Under the pieces are notes generated by a model. It saw only the letters and a program-made list of their open reading frames with translations, was not told the DNA's origin and made no database searches. From IMG/VR virus record IMGVR_UViG_3300044638_003487, positions 1 through 60,781 of that record: a DNA stretch of 60,781 nucleotides. One strand, written 5' to 3'. The stretch is from a virus. The position numbers and the translations under genes are program-made. Every line of letters begins with the position of its first letter. The stretch's first letter is position 1. Positions 44,801 to 52,167 of this stretch are shown here, piece after piece.

Positions 44801-45817
44801 ATGGCAGATAAAAGTAATAGAGATAAAGATACTGATATAATACTAGAGTATCTTTCTAATTTTCCAAATGCACCATCTCTAACCTTAGCTAGAAAAATAT
44901 ATGCGGAACACCCAACCTTTTATTCTTTTGAAAGGGTGTACAATAAAGTTAGGTATTACAGAGGTCAAATGGGACCAAAGCACAGAAAAAGATTAAAAGA
45001 TAAAACACATCAACAAGAACTTAAAGTAGAATTTACTATGAAAGAAAAATTCTTACCTGAGTCTTATGCTAGTAAGCGTGATACTTTTGTATTTCCTACG
45101 GGAACCAAATCAGTAGGCATCATCGGAGATGTTCATATTCCTTACCAAGATAATGATGCTATAGAAGTAGCATTTGCTAAAATGGAAGAAGAAAAGATTG
45201 AATCTTTATTCATCAATGGTGACTTATTAGACTTCTATCAGCTTTCATTTCATGAGAAAGATCCAAGAATGGTTCATTTCAAACAAGAAATAGAAGCAGG
45301 AAGACAGTTCTTAGACTATTGTAGATCTAGATTCCCAAGTATCCCAATTTATCTAATTCCGGGTAACCATGAAAATAGATTTGAAAGATACCTTAGAGTT
45401 AAAGCATCAGAACTAATAGACATGGATGAATTTAGACTTGATGTCTTATTACATGTTGCAGAATATGGTGTACAATATATTCCATTTAGATCTAAAGTTG
45501 TCTTTGGTGACTTCTTAATAGAACATGGAGATAAAATTCCAGGTGCAGGTGGTGTAGTACCAGCCCGTACAGCTCTAATGAAATTAAAAACTAACTGTCT
45601 TATCAATCACTTTCACAAAACTAGTTCTAGTATTCAAAGAGTCTATGGACCAGGAGATTCAACAATTATCCGTGGTTATAGCCTTGGATGTTTATGTGAG
45701 CTTACTCCTGAGTATTTAGAGATTAATGAATGGAACCATGGTTTTGCTATATTAAAGAAAGTAGGTGGTCAAGTTCAAGTTAATAATTATAAGATAGAAG
45801 GTAATCAAATAGTCTAA
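44801..45817 (+). CDS. Calcineurin-like metallophosphoesterase (338 aa)
   Basis: All motifs of the fold are visible: GDVHIP (residues 109-114), NGDLLDF (139-145), GNHENR (188-193), EHGD (241-244) and NHFHKT (269-274). The N-terminal 90 residues form a separate helical basic region that may bind nucleic acid. Such phage enzymes hydrolyse phosphodiesters of DNA, RNA or signalling nucleotides. A divergent AT-rich gap precedes it, with a TATTTTTTG that is one base too long for a standard box. Confidence 0.9.
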   Translation: MADKSNRDKDTDIILEYLSNFPNAPSLTLARKIYAEHPTFYSFERVYNKVRYYRGQMGPKHRKRLKDKTHQQELKVEFTMKEKFLPESYASKRDTFVFPTGTKSVGIIGDVHIPYQDNDAIEVAFAKMEEEKIESLFINGDLLDFYQLSFHEKDPRMVHFKQEIEAGRQFLDYCRSRFPSIPIYLIPGNHENRFERYLRVKASELIDMDEFRLDVLLHVAEYGVQYIPFRSKVVFGDFLIEHGDKIPGAGGVVPARTALMKLKTNCLINHFHKTSSSIQRVYGPGDSTIIRGYSLGCLCELTPEYLEINEWNHGFAILKKVGGQVQVNNYKIEGNQIV

Positions 45818-46107
45818 TGTTTTTAGCAATAGAATTTACAGATAAAGATGGTTCTTATATTGAGCATCTTAATGTTACTCATATAACTAGAATATCATTT
45901 GTTAATGCAATGAATTCTGATGCAGGAACTAAGATCCATTTAAGAACAGGTGAAGTTTTAACAACACCTGCTCCTATGGATTTAATTTCTCAAAAGATTG
46001 ATGAGTGCTGGAAATCAGCAGCTACATTAGTTATCTTTAATATTCTTGCTGAAAAGGCTAAACTGCGTTCTGATGCGGACAATGAAGGATCTCTAGAAAC
46101 TGAATAA
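45817..46107 (+). CDS. Hypothetical small protein after the metallophosphoesterase (96 aa)
   Basis: It is a beta-rich N-terminal half followed by a helix with an acidic end. Its ATG overlaps the last base of the phosphoesterase stop (TAATG), so it is translationally coupled to it. Its 3' end overlaps the convergent 87-aa gene by 50 bp. Confidence 0.7.
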   Translation: MFLAIEFTDKDGSYIEHLNVTHITRISFVNAMNSDAGTKIHLRTGEVLTTPAPMDLISQKIDECWKSAATLVIFNILAEKAKLRSDADNEGSLETE

Positions 46108-46321
46108 CTTGTTCTTTATCAGATATTTTGAAGTTAAGTGGCCAGTCTAGGTTATAAATAAACCACTGGTCATCTTTTACTTCATCACTATCTACGGAAC
46201 TTAATGTTAAATTATCAAATACTTCAAGATTATAATAATGATAATCATATCCATTTTGACTTTCTGAGTCATTGATATCTACTTTGATAAAGCCTAAATC
46301 AATTAAATCTTGTTCTGTCAT
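46058..46321 (-). CDS. Hypothetical protein (87 aa)
   Basis: It is an acidic, aromatic-rich small protein (NGYDYHYYNLEVFDNLTL). I recall similar small proteins in many Bacteroidota phages, without a function. It overlaps the convergent 96-aa gene by 50 bp, an unusually long convergent overlap here. Confidence 0.65.
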   Translation of the reverse strand: MTEQDLIDLGFIKVDINDSESQNGYDYHYYNLEVFDNLTLSSVDSDEVKDDQWFIYNLDWPLNFKISDKEQVIQFLEILHCPHQNAV

Positions 46322-46323
46322 AA

Positions 46324-46908
46324 CTATTTATTAAAAGTTGCTATAAATAATTCTTTAGATAACACAGTATGTGGGTAGTCCTTTACAATTTCACTAAGTC
46401 TTACACTTGCTGGACCTATACCCCATTCTCCATGTTCTTCTATTCTTTTCTTTCTCATATTAACTATAGAAAGATACACAAGGTTTAAATTATCAATATC
46501 TTTAGACTGCATCATGTTAGACATATTACGCGCTTCATCTTCAGTTATATAATCTAATACTTTCAGTAATTGGATCTCTGCTAATAAAATAAAAGGCCGG
46601 TAATCACCAGCCTTTGTACCATGATTATAGAGATGCCATAAATAATGTAAATTTTGATCTACATCTTTAGTCATATAAAAATGTTCTTTAACAATTACAT
46701 TAACTAAATGTTTAATCTCAGGAATTTTAATGTAAATATCTTTATATTCCATATATAATTCAAAATCTTCACTTTCTAAATATCTATAATAACCTTTTTT
46801 ACAAAGCATAGCTGCCTGGTTTTCTGTATAACCAGGATACCATTTTGTTAAAAAAGTTTCTATAGGTCTATTTGATAAATGTCTTTTTACTCCATAATTA
46901 ACTCCCAT
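46324..46908 (-). CDS. Hypothetical helical protein (194 aa)
   Basis: It is mostly alpha-helical with many Y and W and no known motif. It begins the downstream part of the small-gene cluster. The 46 bp before it hold no gene and no clear promoter. Confidence 0.65.
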   Translation of the reverse strand: MGVNYGVKRHLSNRPIETFLTKWYPGYTENQAAMLCKKGYYRYLESEDFELYMEYKDIYIKIPEIKHLVNVIVKEHFYMTKDVDQNLHYLWHLYNHGTKAGDYRPFILLAEIQLLKVLDYITEDEARNMSNMMQSKDIDNLNLVYLSIVNMRKKRIEEHGEWGIGPASVRLSEIVKDYPHTVLSKELFIATFNK

Positions 46909-46954
46909 AAGTTGTTTTAAAATTCTAACTCTTCCTAACCAACTCTTTATCTTA

Positions 46955-47134
46955 TTACTTAAGGAAGTTTATGTATGCTTGAGCTTTTCTTTTAGAATCA
47001 TATACTATTACATTACCTGTGTCATCTTTGACATCACTCCAGAAAAATAAGAAAGCCTTCTTTCTTACTGTGTACTTGATTAATCCATCATTTTGGATTT
47101 CTTCTACTTTGTAGTTTTCTTTTTTTGCATTCAT
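46955..47134 (-). CDS. Small basic protein (59 aa)
   Basis: It starts MNAKKENYKVEE and ends AYINFLK. A beta-like first half with FLFFWSDV in the middle and a basic C-terminal helix are visible. It lies 1 bp from the 72-aa gene. No family was recognised. Confidence 0.65.
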   Translation of the reverse strand: MNAKKENYKVEEIQNDGLIKYTVRKKAFLFFWSDVKDDTGNVIVYDSKRKAQAYINFLK

Positions 47135-47135
47135 T

Positions 47136-47354
47136 TTACTCTAGGTTTAAATTATACTCTTCTAATATATCTCTAAGTTTTTCTCTGACTGTCTCATAAG
47201 CTGCAGGATCTTCATTATCTGGACAATATTTAATTTTGCCTCTTAGATATTGATCTAAATCCCAAGCCAATGTCTTCCATCTACCAGCATCTAAAGCTGT
47301 TCTAGCTTCTTCTGCTTCTTCATTAGAATCAAATGTCAGTGTTATCTTTCCCAT
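47136..47354 (-). CDS. Small phage protein with AEEARTALDAGRWK helix (72 aa)
   Basis: The pattern of a beta strand (KITLTFDS), a helix with DAGRWKTLAWDLDQYLRG, and a C-terminal helix is common in many phage small proteins that I recall, none with known function. It overlaps the cysteine-rich gene upstream by 26 bp. Confidence 0.75.
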   Translation of the reverse strand: MGKITLTFDSNEEAEEARTALDAGRWKTLAWDLDQYLRGKIKYCPDNEDPAAYETVREKLRDILEEYNLNLE

Positions 47355-47553
47355 TAGTTATATCTTTTAGTTGATTCCATATGGCTTCAGCATTATCACC
47401 CCAGTACATTTCACAAGTAAACTTACCATCTTCTATTTTACCAGGAGCTTCTGTAAAATAACTTTGTGCTATAAGACTTTTAGGAGCTGTAAACCTATAA
47501 CATTTTTCTTTAACCGGACAATCTTGTCCTGAACACATGGATATATCAGCCAT
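47329..47553 (-). CDS. Cysteine-rich small protein (74 aa)
   Basis: It begins MADISMCSGQDCPVKEKCYR, with a further Cys in GKFTCEMYW, giving four cysteines that could hold a metal. I recall close patterns in diverse phages, always uncharacterised. Confidence 0.75.
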   Translation of the reverse strand: MADISMCSGQDCPVKEKCYRFTAPKSLIAQSYFTEAPGKIEDGKFTCEMYWGDNAEAIWNQLKDITNGKDNTDI

Positions 47554-47559
47554 AATAAA

Positions 47560-48015
47560 TTATTTTAAAAATTGATAAGCCCTAGTACTTTCATCTAAAC
47601 TAAAGAAGTAAGTATCTCCACTCATATCTATCATCATATAATCAGATGCTAAGAAACTTGTTAAGAATGCAGCATCATCTTTAATATTATTTTTTACAAT
47701 AGCCATTTTAAGACCTTCTGTAACTCTACCATAAGTAGTGTATTCAGTTATTCTATCTCCTTTTTTAAAAGTAATAACAAAAGTAGCATCCCCACTGTTC
47801 CCAAATTGGTAACCTTCTAACAGACTCAAAAATAAAACTATTTTATTATCTGACTTAGCTAATGATATAGCACCATCATTATCTGGATACTTAAATATAA
47901 CAGTTCTAAAATCACCATCTTGTTTAAGATAGATATTATCTCCTATTACTGTTGTTTCTTGTGCAAAAGTTGTTAAACTTAATAACAATGTTAATGCAAA
48001 TATAATCTTTTTCAT
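47560..48015 (-). CDS. Secreted/periplasmic protein with signal peptide (151 aa)
   Basis: The N-terminus MKKIIFALTLLLSLTTFAQE is a classic Sec signal peptide with cleavage likely after FAQ. The mature part is beta-rich (VIFKYPDNDGAISLAKS). It has no lipobox cysteine. Its start overlaps the membrane protein gene by 4 bp. A phage-encoded exported protein could alter the envelope or exclude superinfecting phages; this is inference. Confidence 0.8.
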   Translation of the reverse strand: MKKIIFALTLLLSLTTFAQETTVIGDNIYLKQDGDFRTVIFKYPDNDGAISLAKSDNKIVLFLSLLEGYQFGNSGDATFVITFKKGDRITEYTTYGRVTEGLKMAIVKNNIKDDAAFLTSFLASDYMMIDMSGDTYFFSLDESTRAYQFLK

Positions 48016-48218
48016 AATTCTTTAGTTTTTTCTTGTTTATATTCTTTATAATTAATCCAGAAACCAATTGCTACTATGATATTCATACCAAAGGAAGCAA
48101 TTATTTCCATAACATCTTCATACACAGTGGTCATTAAATGAATATGACCAATAGTCCAGAATGGTATAGCCAAGTTTTGACTAATCCATACTATAGTAAA
48201 TTTAAGAAAATGTTTCAT
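48012..48218 (-). CDS. Small membrane protein (68 aa)
   Basis: Hydrophobic helices around FLKFTIVWISQNLAIPFW and MNIIVAIGFWINY flank a short loop with HIHLMTTVYED, and a basic tail follows. It overlaps both neighbours by 4-17 bp and likely acts at the inner membrane together with the secreted protein downstream. Confidence 0.7.
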   Translation of the reverse strand: MKHFLKFTIVWISQNLAIPFWTIGHIHLMTTVYEDVMEIIASFGMNIIVAIGFWINYKEYKQEKTKEL

Positions 48219-48393
48219 TATAGTATTGTTCCGCTTTTAATCTTTGTAATGGATTATCTTCAGCAATCCAAGCATCAATAATCTGTTGCTTTTCCATTTC
48301 TTTGGCTTGTTGAATTATTTCTATTTGATTTAGAGTTGGATATTTTAACTCAAATAATTGTTCTGCTAACCATTCTACTGCTGTTTGTTTCAT
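48202..48393 (-). CDS. Small helical protein (63 aa)
   Basis: It is a single acidic-basic helical protein (MKQTAVEWLAEQLFELKYP), a pattern I recall from many Bacteroidota phages. Its ATG overlaps the stop of the 20-codon ORF as ATGA within a repeated junction sequence. Confidence 0.7.
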   Translation of the reverse strand: MKQTAVEWLAEQLFELKYPTLNQIEIIQQAKEMEKQQIIDAWIAEDNPLQRLKAEQYYNETFS

Positions 48394-48406
48394 TGTTCTT
48401 GTTGTT
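48390..48406 (-). repeat. Junction repeat A, copy 1
   Basis: Minus-strand AACAACAAGAACAATGA contains both the stop of the upstream frame and the ATG of the downstream one. An identical copy lies at 48449-48465. Confidence 0.85.
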
Positions 48407-48452
48407 TAGTTATACTTTTCTGTTGTTCAATTGTTATACTTTTATGTTTCAT
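48390..48452 (-). CDS. Micro-ORF in a repeated junction (20 aa)
   Basis: The reading frame gives MKHKSITIEQQKSITKQQEQ, with an internal KSIT..QQ repeat. It begins inside the stop of the zinc-ribbon gene and ends inside the start of the 63-aa gene, both as ATGA. It may be a coupling peptide or the product of a tandem duplication of the junction. Whether it makes a stable product is unclear. Confidence 0.45.
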   Translation of the reverse strand: MKHKSITIEQQKSITKQQEQ

Positions 48453-48465
48453 TGTTCTTGTTGTT
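48449..48465 (-). repeat. Junction repeat A, copy 2
   Basis: It is identical to the 17-bp copy at 48390-48406; a third copy with one change (AACAAAAAGAACAATGA) lies at 48607-48623. Confidence 0.85.
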
Positions 48466-48610
48466 GATTATATTTTTTCATAAATTCAGTATCTTCACTA
48501 GGTAATGACATTCCTAATTCTACGTATTGGTCAACAATATAGGATTCTTCATTACACCAAGTACATCCATGGTGACTCATTCTACTTCCACAATTTTCAC
48601 ATTCTTTCAT
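48449..48610 (-). CDS. Zinc-ribbon mini protein (53 aa)
   Basis: Starting at 48610 the frame reads MKECENCGSRMSHHGCTWC, giving two CxxC pairs (residues 4-7 and 16-19) for a small zinc ribbon. An acidic stretch and a QQQEQ end follow. Its start overlaps the stop of the 73-aa gene and its stop overlaps the micro-ORF start, both as ATGA. Confidence 0.75.
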   Translation of the reverse strand: MKECENCGSRMSHHGCTWCNEESYIVDQYVELGMSLPSEDTEFMKKYNQQQEQ

Positions 48611-48828
48611 TGTTCTTTTTGTTTAAAGTAAGTACTCCATTTCTTTTCATGAGATTCTTTGACAACTACAGCATCCAGTATATCCATATTCCCATCTTTT
48701 TCAGTAAGCTTTAATAATGTTGAGTGTATTAAGTCTACTGTAACATAATCTACAGCCAAACCAGCCATGTTTAATGCAACTAACATCAAATGCTGTTTTT
48801 CTTCATAATCAGATATTTCAACTTTCAT
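48607..48828 (-). CDS. Hypothetical small protein (73 aa)
   Basis: It is a short alpha/beta protein (KVEISDYEEKQHLMLVALNMAGLAVDYVTVD) ending FKQKEQ. The final codons are part of the third junction repeat. No family was recognised. Confidence 0.65.
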   Translation of the reverse strand: MKVEISDYEEKQHLMLVALNMAGLAVDYVTVDLIHSTLLKLTEKDGNMDILDAVVVKESHEKKWSTYFKQKEQ

Positions 48829-48829
48829 A

Positions 48830-49060
48830 CTACTCCTTTTTTAATTCTTCTTCAAGTAAAAATTTATAATGTAAAGGCAAATACATGCTAAATGTATCAA
48901 ACATATCCATAACTTCTTTTTTACTATACATTCTTTCAGCTTGATATTTAACACCTTCTATAAAAGCATCAACTTGTTCAAGATCATATATTGAATCACC
49001 ATATCTCCTTTTAGCTTCTTTAATATGTTCTTCCATCTTATTTCTTTTTAAATTGTTCAA
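48830..49060 (-). CDS. Hypothetical helical protein (76 aa)
   Basis: It is a charged, helical protein (EEHIKEAKRRYGDSIYDLEQVD) that lies 1 bp before the 73-aa gene through the junction TAGTATGAAA. The same TAGTATGAAA junction recurs at 50738. Confidence 0.7.
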   Translation of the reverse strand: MNNLKRNKMEEHIKEAKRRYGDSIYDLEQVDAFIEGVKYQAERMYSKKEVMDMFDTFSMYLPLHYKFLLEEELKKE

Positions 49061-49676
49061 GCCATTGTTTAAAATTTTTCCAAGTAAAATAATATTCTTG
49101 ATGAAGCATACTTCCTCTCATATAACCCTTTTTACCTGCTTCAAAAGATAATTTCATATCTTCCTCACTATACACCCTTTCTTCATACCGTATAGTACCA
49201 TAAATAGTTGTTTTTTGTTTAGGCTCTTCTTTTGGAATGATGATTTTGTAATTATCAAACCAATGATTTTGGTATATATTTCCTGATTCATAAGGTAGTT
49301 TATAAGGTTCATTTAAAACATCAACCTTCTCACAACTCGGATTCTTAACAAACCATTCTAAGAAATCATCATCAATAGCCTGTACACTATCTTTGATTAA
49401 ATCTTGGTCTGTTGTTAGGATGATTCTTTTGCAGAAATGTGGATTTGGCTTAAAGGTATGTTTGGTTATAATATGAACATCTCCTACTGGGTCTCTATGA
49501 TAAAAAGCCCCACTATTAAATATAGAACTATCGTAAGGTAATTTTTCATCAGAAGTGATGTAGATATTTTGGGCATGTAATTCATTAGCCTCTTTATCTA
49601 ATACTAATTCACCATTAATAGTGTTTATCCACAATCTACTTGGCTTATCTGTTGGTATTACATGTATGTTTTTCAT
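49038..49676 (-). CDS. Conserved Bacteroidota-phage protein (212 aa)
   Basis: The centre ILTTDQDLIKDSVQAIDDDF followed by LEWFVKNPSCEKVDV is a pattern I recall from many Bacteroidota phages and prophages, without a known role. The C-terminal EDMKLSFEAGKKGYMRG segment is also typical of these small-gene clusters. It overlaps neighbours by 4-23 bp. Confidence 0.75.
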   Translation of the reverse strand: MKNIHVIPTDKPSRLWINTINGELVLDKEANELHAQNIYITSDEKLPYDSSIFNSGAFYHRDPVGDVHIITKHTFKPNPHFCKRIILTTDQDLIKDSVQAIDDDFLEWFVKNPSCEKVDVLNEPYKLPYESGNIYQNHWFDNYKIIIPKEEPKQKTTIYGTIRYEERVYSEEDMKLSFEAGKKGYMRGSMLHQEYYFTWKNFKQWLEQFKKK

Positions 49677-49987
49677 ATCAAATCTTTTAAAAGGTTATGT
49701 TTTCTAGTTCTATGTCTTTTCATAGTTTCATTCCATTCTTTACCTCCTTTATAATAAACTTTAGAACCTCCACGGGCAGCTCTATTCTCTAAATCCCTTT
49801 CTTTTTTCTTAGGGTCTTGTATAAAAGTTATAAGTCTTCTGGAAACTTTAAACATAGCAGCTATTTTTCTTTGACTAAGTCCTTGTTGAGTCCAATATAA
49901 AACCATTTCTCTTTGACAAGGTAATAGTTTAACTCTTTTATCTAAAAAAGGAGAATCAAGCTTTAACTTTTCAGTTTTATAAGGCAT
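49673..49987 (-). CDS. Helix-turn-helix DNA-binding protein (104 aa)
   Basis: Residues about 22-55 (REMVLYWTQQGLSQRKIAAM, then FKVSRRLITFI) form a helix-turn-helix of the sigma-4 or small-terminase type. The rest is strongly basic. It may regulate a phage promoter or bind DNA in another way. Confidence 0.75.
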   Translation of the reverse strand: MPYKTEKLKLDSPFLDKRVKLLPCQREMVLYWTQQGLSQRKIAAMFKVSRRLITFIQDPKKKERDLENRAARGGSKVYYKGGKEWNETMKRHRTRKHNLLKDLI

Positions 49988-50520
49988 TATATCTTTTTAA
50001 GTATTAAACATCCTTCTGAGTCTAGTTTAGGCTTATCTCCAGGTATACAAACACCTTTTTTGTCTATACCATCACAGTTAGGATCAAGACATTCCATCTC
50101 AATCTCAACTTCAATTTCTGTTGGTTGTTGGAGGGATTGGATAATTTGATTTCCTTCTTGAAAATCTAAGTCTTGATGATAAGGATAACCTCTTATAAAA
50201 GAATCTGCTAATTTATGTAAAGATTTTAGAAGATCTTTCTCACTAAACTTTTTATCTTCTAACAACTCTAAAGCTTTTTTGAACCCTTCAATATATGAAG
50301 AACTGAACCCGTAGAAGTTACCTACTTTTGAAGTAAATTCTTTACTTAATTCAGCATTTGCATAATTAACAGCCAACTCTTCCAAGTCATACCCACGTTC
50401 AATTGCTTGACAGTTTTTAATAGATAGCTTTTGAAACCAATCAAGTGATGATGCAATTTTAGAATCATCTTCACCGTATAAATCCCACCTATTTAATCTT
50501 TTTACTAATTTGCCTTTCAT
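49987..50520 (-). CDS. Hypothetical protein with C-terminal cysteine motif (177 aa)
   Basis: The first 120 residues are helical (AVNYANAELSKEFTSKVGNF). The C-terminus carries ECLDPNCDGIDKKGVCIPGD and ends ILKKI, with cysteines that may bind a metal. The family is common in Bacteroidota phages in my memory but has no known function. Confidence 0.65.
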   Translation of the reverse strand: MKGKLVKRLNRWDLYGEDDSKIASSLDWFQKLSIKNCQAIERGYDLEELAVNYANAELSKEFTSKVGNFYGFSSSYIEGFKKALELLEDKKFSEKDLLKSLHKLADSFIRGYPYHQDLDFQEGNQIIQSLQQPTEIEVEIEMECLDPNCDGIDKKGVCIPGDKPKLDSEGCLILKKI

Positions 50521-50531
50521 ATTATTCTAAG

Positions 50532-50738
50532 TTATTTATTAAAATGGATTAAGAAGCTTATTTTCCTTTTAATTGTAGGATACTCACTTAATAACCATAA
50601 AACTAAGTCATCTTGTTCTGAATCATCAATATGGAACTCTCCATAAGTATTTAACTTGTGTCCTTGTAACACTTCATTTTGTTGTAAATGCTCAGGAATC
50701 TCTGATAATTTAATTACTGCTTTTGTTATATATTTCAT
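50532..50738 (-). CDS. Hypothetical small protein (68 aa)
   Basis: It is a small alpha/beta protein, with a beta strand (ITKAVIKLSEIP) at the start and an acidic middle (IDDSEQDDLVLWLL). It starts 1 bp after the zinc-ribbon gene through TAGTATGAAA. Confidence 0.65.
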   Translation of the reverse strand: MKYITKAVIKLSEIPEHLQQNEVLQGHKLNTYGEFHIDDSEQDDLVLWLLSEYPTIKRKISFLIHFNK

Positions 50739-50739
50739 A

Positions 50740-50874
50740 CTACTTCTTTTTTTTAACTAAAGGATTAGCTTTTTCTAAACAATCATTACATACCCAAACT
50801 CCAATCTCTTGCATTTCAGATTTAACTTTATCTAAATGACAATAGTAACAATTCTTTTTTACTTCTTTTTCCAT
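50740..50874 (-). CDS. Zinc-ribbon mini protein (44 aa)
   Basis: The frame from 50874 reads MEKEVKKNCYYCHLDKVKS, with CYYC at residues 9-12 and CNDC at 29-32, then a lysine tail. Two CxxC pairs 16 residues apart suggest a zinc ribbon. It is tightly packed (1 bp) between its neighbours. Confidence 0.75.
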   Translation of the reverse strand: MEKEVKKNCYYCHLDKVKSEMQEIGVWVCNDCLEKANPLVKKKK

Positions 50875-50875
50875 C

Positions 50876-51292
50876 TTAGTTTGTTTTTGTTTCAACAAGT
50901 TCAATTAGTTTGTCAAGACATTCAAGTTCTGCTTCTTCATAAGTATCAAAGTCAACTATATGTTCCCAATAATTTACGGACTCAGGGTGTTTTAAAAAAC
51001 CTATTTTATTATTACCGTATGAATATCTGTGAACTACTTTACCTTTAAATCTATCATATCTAGATTGTATGAAAGAAGGGATCTCATACTCCTCTCTAAA
51101 CCATCTAAATGCTTGTTGGAATGTTGGTCTTGATGTCCAATTTAAAAATGAAGTATTATAGTCCCAACCCTCTATTGTTAAAACATCAGAAAGCATAGGC
51201 TTATTTTCGCCATAATAAGTTAAGCATCTTTCTTTAAATCCAAGTGCTTTGAGCTTTGAAGCCTGCTCATAAGGTATAAATTCTTTTTCCAT
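50876..51292 (-). CDS. Conserved Bacteroidota-phage protein (138 aa)
   Basis: The start EFIPYEQASKLKALGF, the middle TFQQAFRWFREEY and the end FDTYEEAELECLDKLIELVE form a pattern I recall in many Bacteroidota phages and integrative elements; no function is known. Its start is part of a 17-bp junction repeat. Confidence 0.75.
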   Translation of the reverse strand: MEKEFIPYEQASKLKALGFKERCLTYYGENKPMLSDVLTIEGWDYNTSFLNWTSRPTFQQAFRWFREEYEIPSFIQSRYDRFKGKVVHRYSYGNNKIGFLKHPESVNYWEHIVDFDTYEEAELECLDKLIELVETKTN

Positions 51293-51306
51293 TTTATTTT
51301 GATTTA
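51290..51306 (-). repeat. Junction repeat B, copy 1
   Basis: Minus-strand TAAATCAAAATAAAATG. It is one of four copies of a 17-bp gene junction; here the stop of the upstream gene is the second TAA. Confidence 0.8.
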
Positions 51307-51380
51307 TTTATTCTTTTACCTACATTATATCCTGCCCAAAACCAAAGTATAAAGCCTATATGTGATAATATTAATACCAT
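51294..51380 (-). CDS. Micro membrane protein (28 aa)
   Basis: The frame reads MVLILSHIGFILWFWAGYNV and ends GKRINKSK, one membrane helix with a basic tail. Its start and stop both lie in junction repeats. The location and packing support it. Confidence 0.6.
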   Translation of the reverse strand: MVLILSHIGFILWFWAGYNVGKRINKSK

Positions 51381-51394
51381 CTTATTCTGATTTA
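51378..51394 (-). repeat. Junction repeat B, copy 2
   Basis: Minus-strand TAAATCAGAATAAGATG, identical to the copy at 51664-51680. The first TAA is the stop of the upstream gene and the final ATG is the next start. Confidence 0.85.
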
Positions 51395-51484
51395 AGATTT
51401 ATATACTCTGTACAGCGCATAGATTCCAAAAAGAGTAAGACATATTATTGCTACTAATTTGGTCATTTGAATTATATCTTCCAT
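51392..51484 (-). CDS. Micro membrane protein (30 aa)
   Basis: The frame reads MEDIIQMTKLVAIICLTLFG and ends RVYKS. It is one membrane helix with a short acidic head and basic tail. Both ends lie in junction repeats. Confidence 0.6.
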   Translation of the reverse strand: MEDIIQMTKLVAIICLTLFGIYALYRVYKS

Positions 51485-51498
51485 TTTATTCTGATTTA
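51482..51498 (-). repeat. Junction repeat B, copy 3
   Basis: Minus-strand TAAATCAGAATAAAATG, one base different from copies 2 and 4. The first TAA is the stop of the 56-aa gene. Confidence 0.85.
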
Positions 51499-51666
51499 TA
51501 GATTAATTTTTCTAATATAAACAACTCTACCTCTACCTACATTTAACTTTTGTAAAACATCCTCTTCACTGTGTGCCCATAATGTAGTTGTTGTGTACTC
51601 TACTTCTATAGGCATTGTGTATGATAACCCTCCAAGTGATGTCCAATATTTTATTTCATACTTCAT
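51496..51666 (-). CDS. Hypothetical small protein (56 aa)
   Basis: It starts MKYEIKYWTSLGGLSYTMPI and is beta-rich (EVEYTTTTLWA), with an acidic helix HSEEDVLQKL and a basic end. Both ends lie in junction repeats. No family was recognised. Confidence 0.7.
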   Translation of the reverse strand: MKYEIKYWTSLGGLSYTMPIEVEYTTTTLWAHSEEDVLQKLNVGRGRVVYIRKINL

Positions 51667-51680
51667 CTTATTCTGATTTA
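51664..51680 (-). repeat. Junction repeat B, copy 4
   Basis: Minus-strand TAAATCAGAATAAGATG, identical to copy 2. Here the repeat is read in another frame as codons for K-S-E and the second TAA is the stop of the 71-aa gene. Confidence 0.85.
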
Positions 51681-51883
51681 GTTTTGTTGTATAAATGTTC
51701 TAGATACTCTTTCTTTTCTGGATTATCTACATTACTCCAATCAACTAATTGTTCTTCTGTAGTTGCTTTAGCCGTTTGAATATATCCAGGTAAACTGTTA
51801 TTCTCTTCTACTGCAGTAGCTACAATCATAGCAATTATAATAACACCAAAGTACCATTTGTATAATTCAATCTCCTTCTTCAT
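51668..51883 (-). CDS. Single-span membrane protein (71 aa)
   Basis: A hydrophobic helix WYFGVIIIAMIVATAVEE at residues 9-26 follows a charged start (MKKEIELYK). The rest is soluble and acidic, ending NKTKSE. It lies 2 bp from the 93-aa gene. Confidence 0.7.
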   Translation of the reverse strand: MKKEIELYKWYFGVIIIAMIVATAVEENNSLPGYIQTAKATTEEQLVDWSNVDNPEKKEYLEHLYNKTKSE

Positions 51884-51885
51884 TA

Positions 51886-52167
51886 TTAGTTCCTGTAAAG
51901 TTTGGCAATTCTTTTTTGTTCTTGCTCTCTCTTCTCAAAATCCTCTCTAAGACAATTTTTGAAGTTTCTTTCAGTGAGCTCAATCTTTTTGATCTCTTCT
52001 GGATCCTCAATATCAAGTAAGATATTTTTTCTTTTTTCTTTTTCATACAATTCCCAGTTATAAATTTCCATTTGTTTCATTTCAGACATTTCTCCAATAG
52101 TTAAACCTTCTGGTATGCCATCATTAGCTTCCATGACCTGCATGTAGACTTCTTTCATTCTTCCCAT
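51886..52167 (-). CDS. Charged helical protein (93 aa)
   Basis: It is almost entirely helical and rich in E, K and R (ELYEKEKRKNILLDIEDPEE); no motif was recognised. It overlaps the HTH gene upstream by 13 bp. Confidence 0.65.
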   Translation of the reverse strand: MGRMKEVYMQVMEANDGIPEGLTIGEMSEMKQMEIYNWELYEKEKRKNILLDIEDPEEIKKIELTERNFKNCLREDFEKREQEQKRIAKLYRN

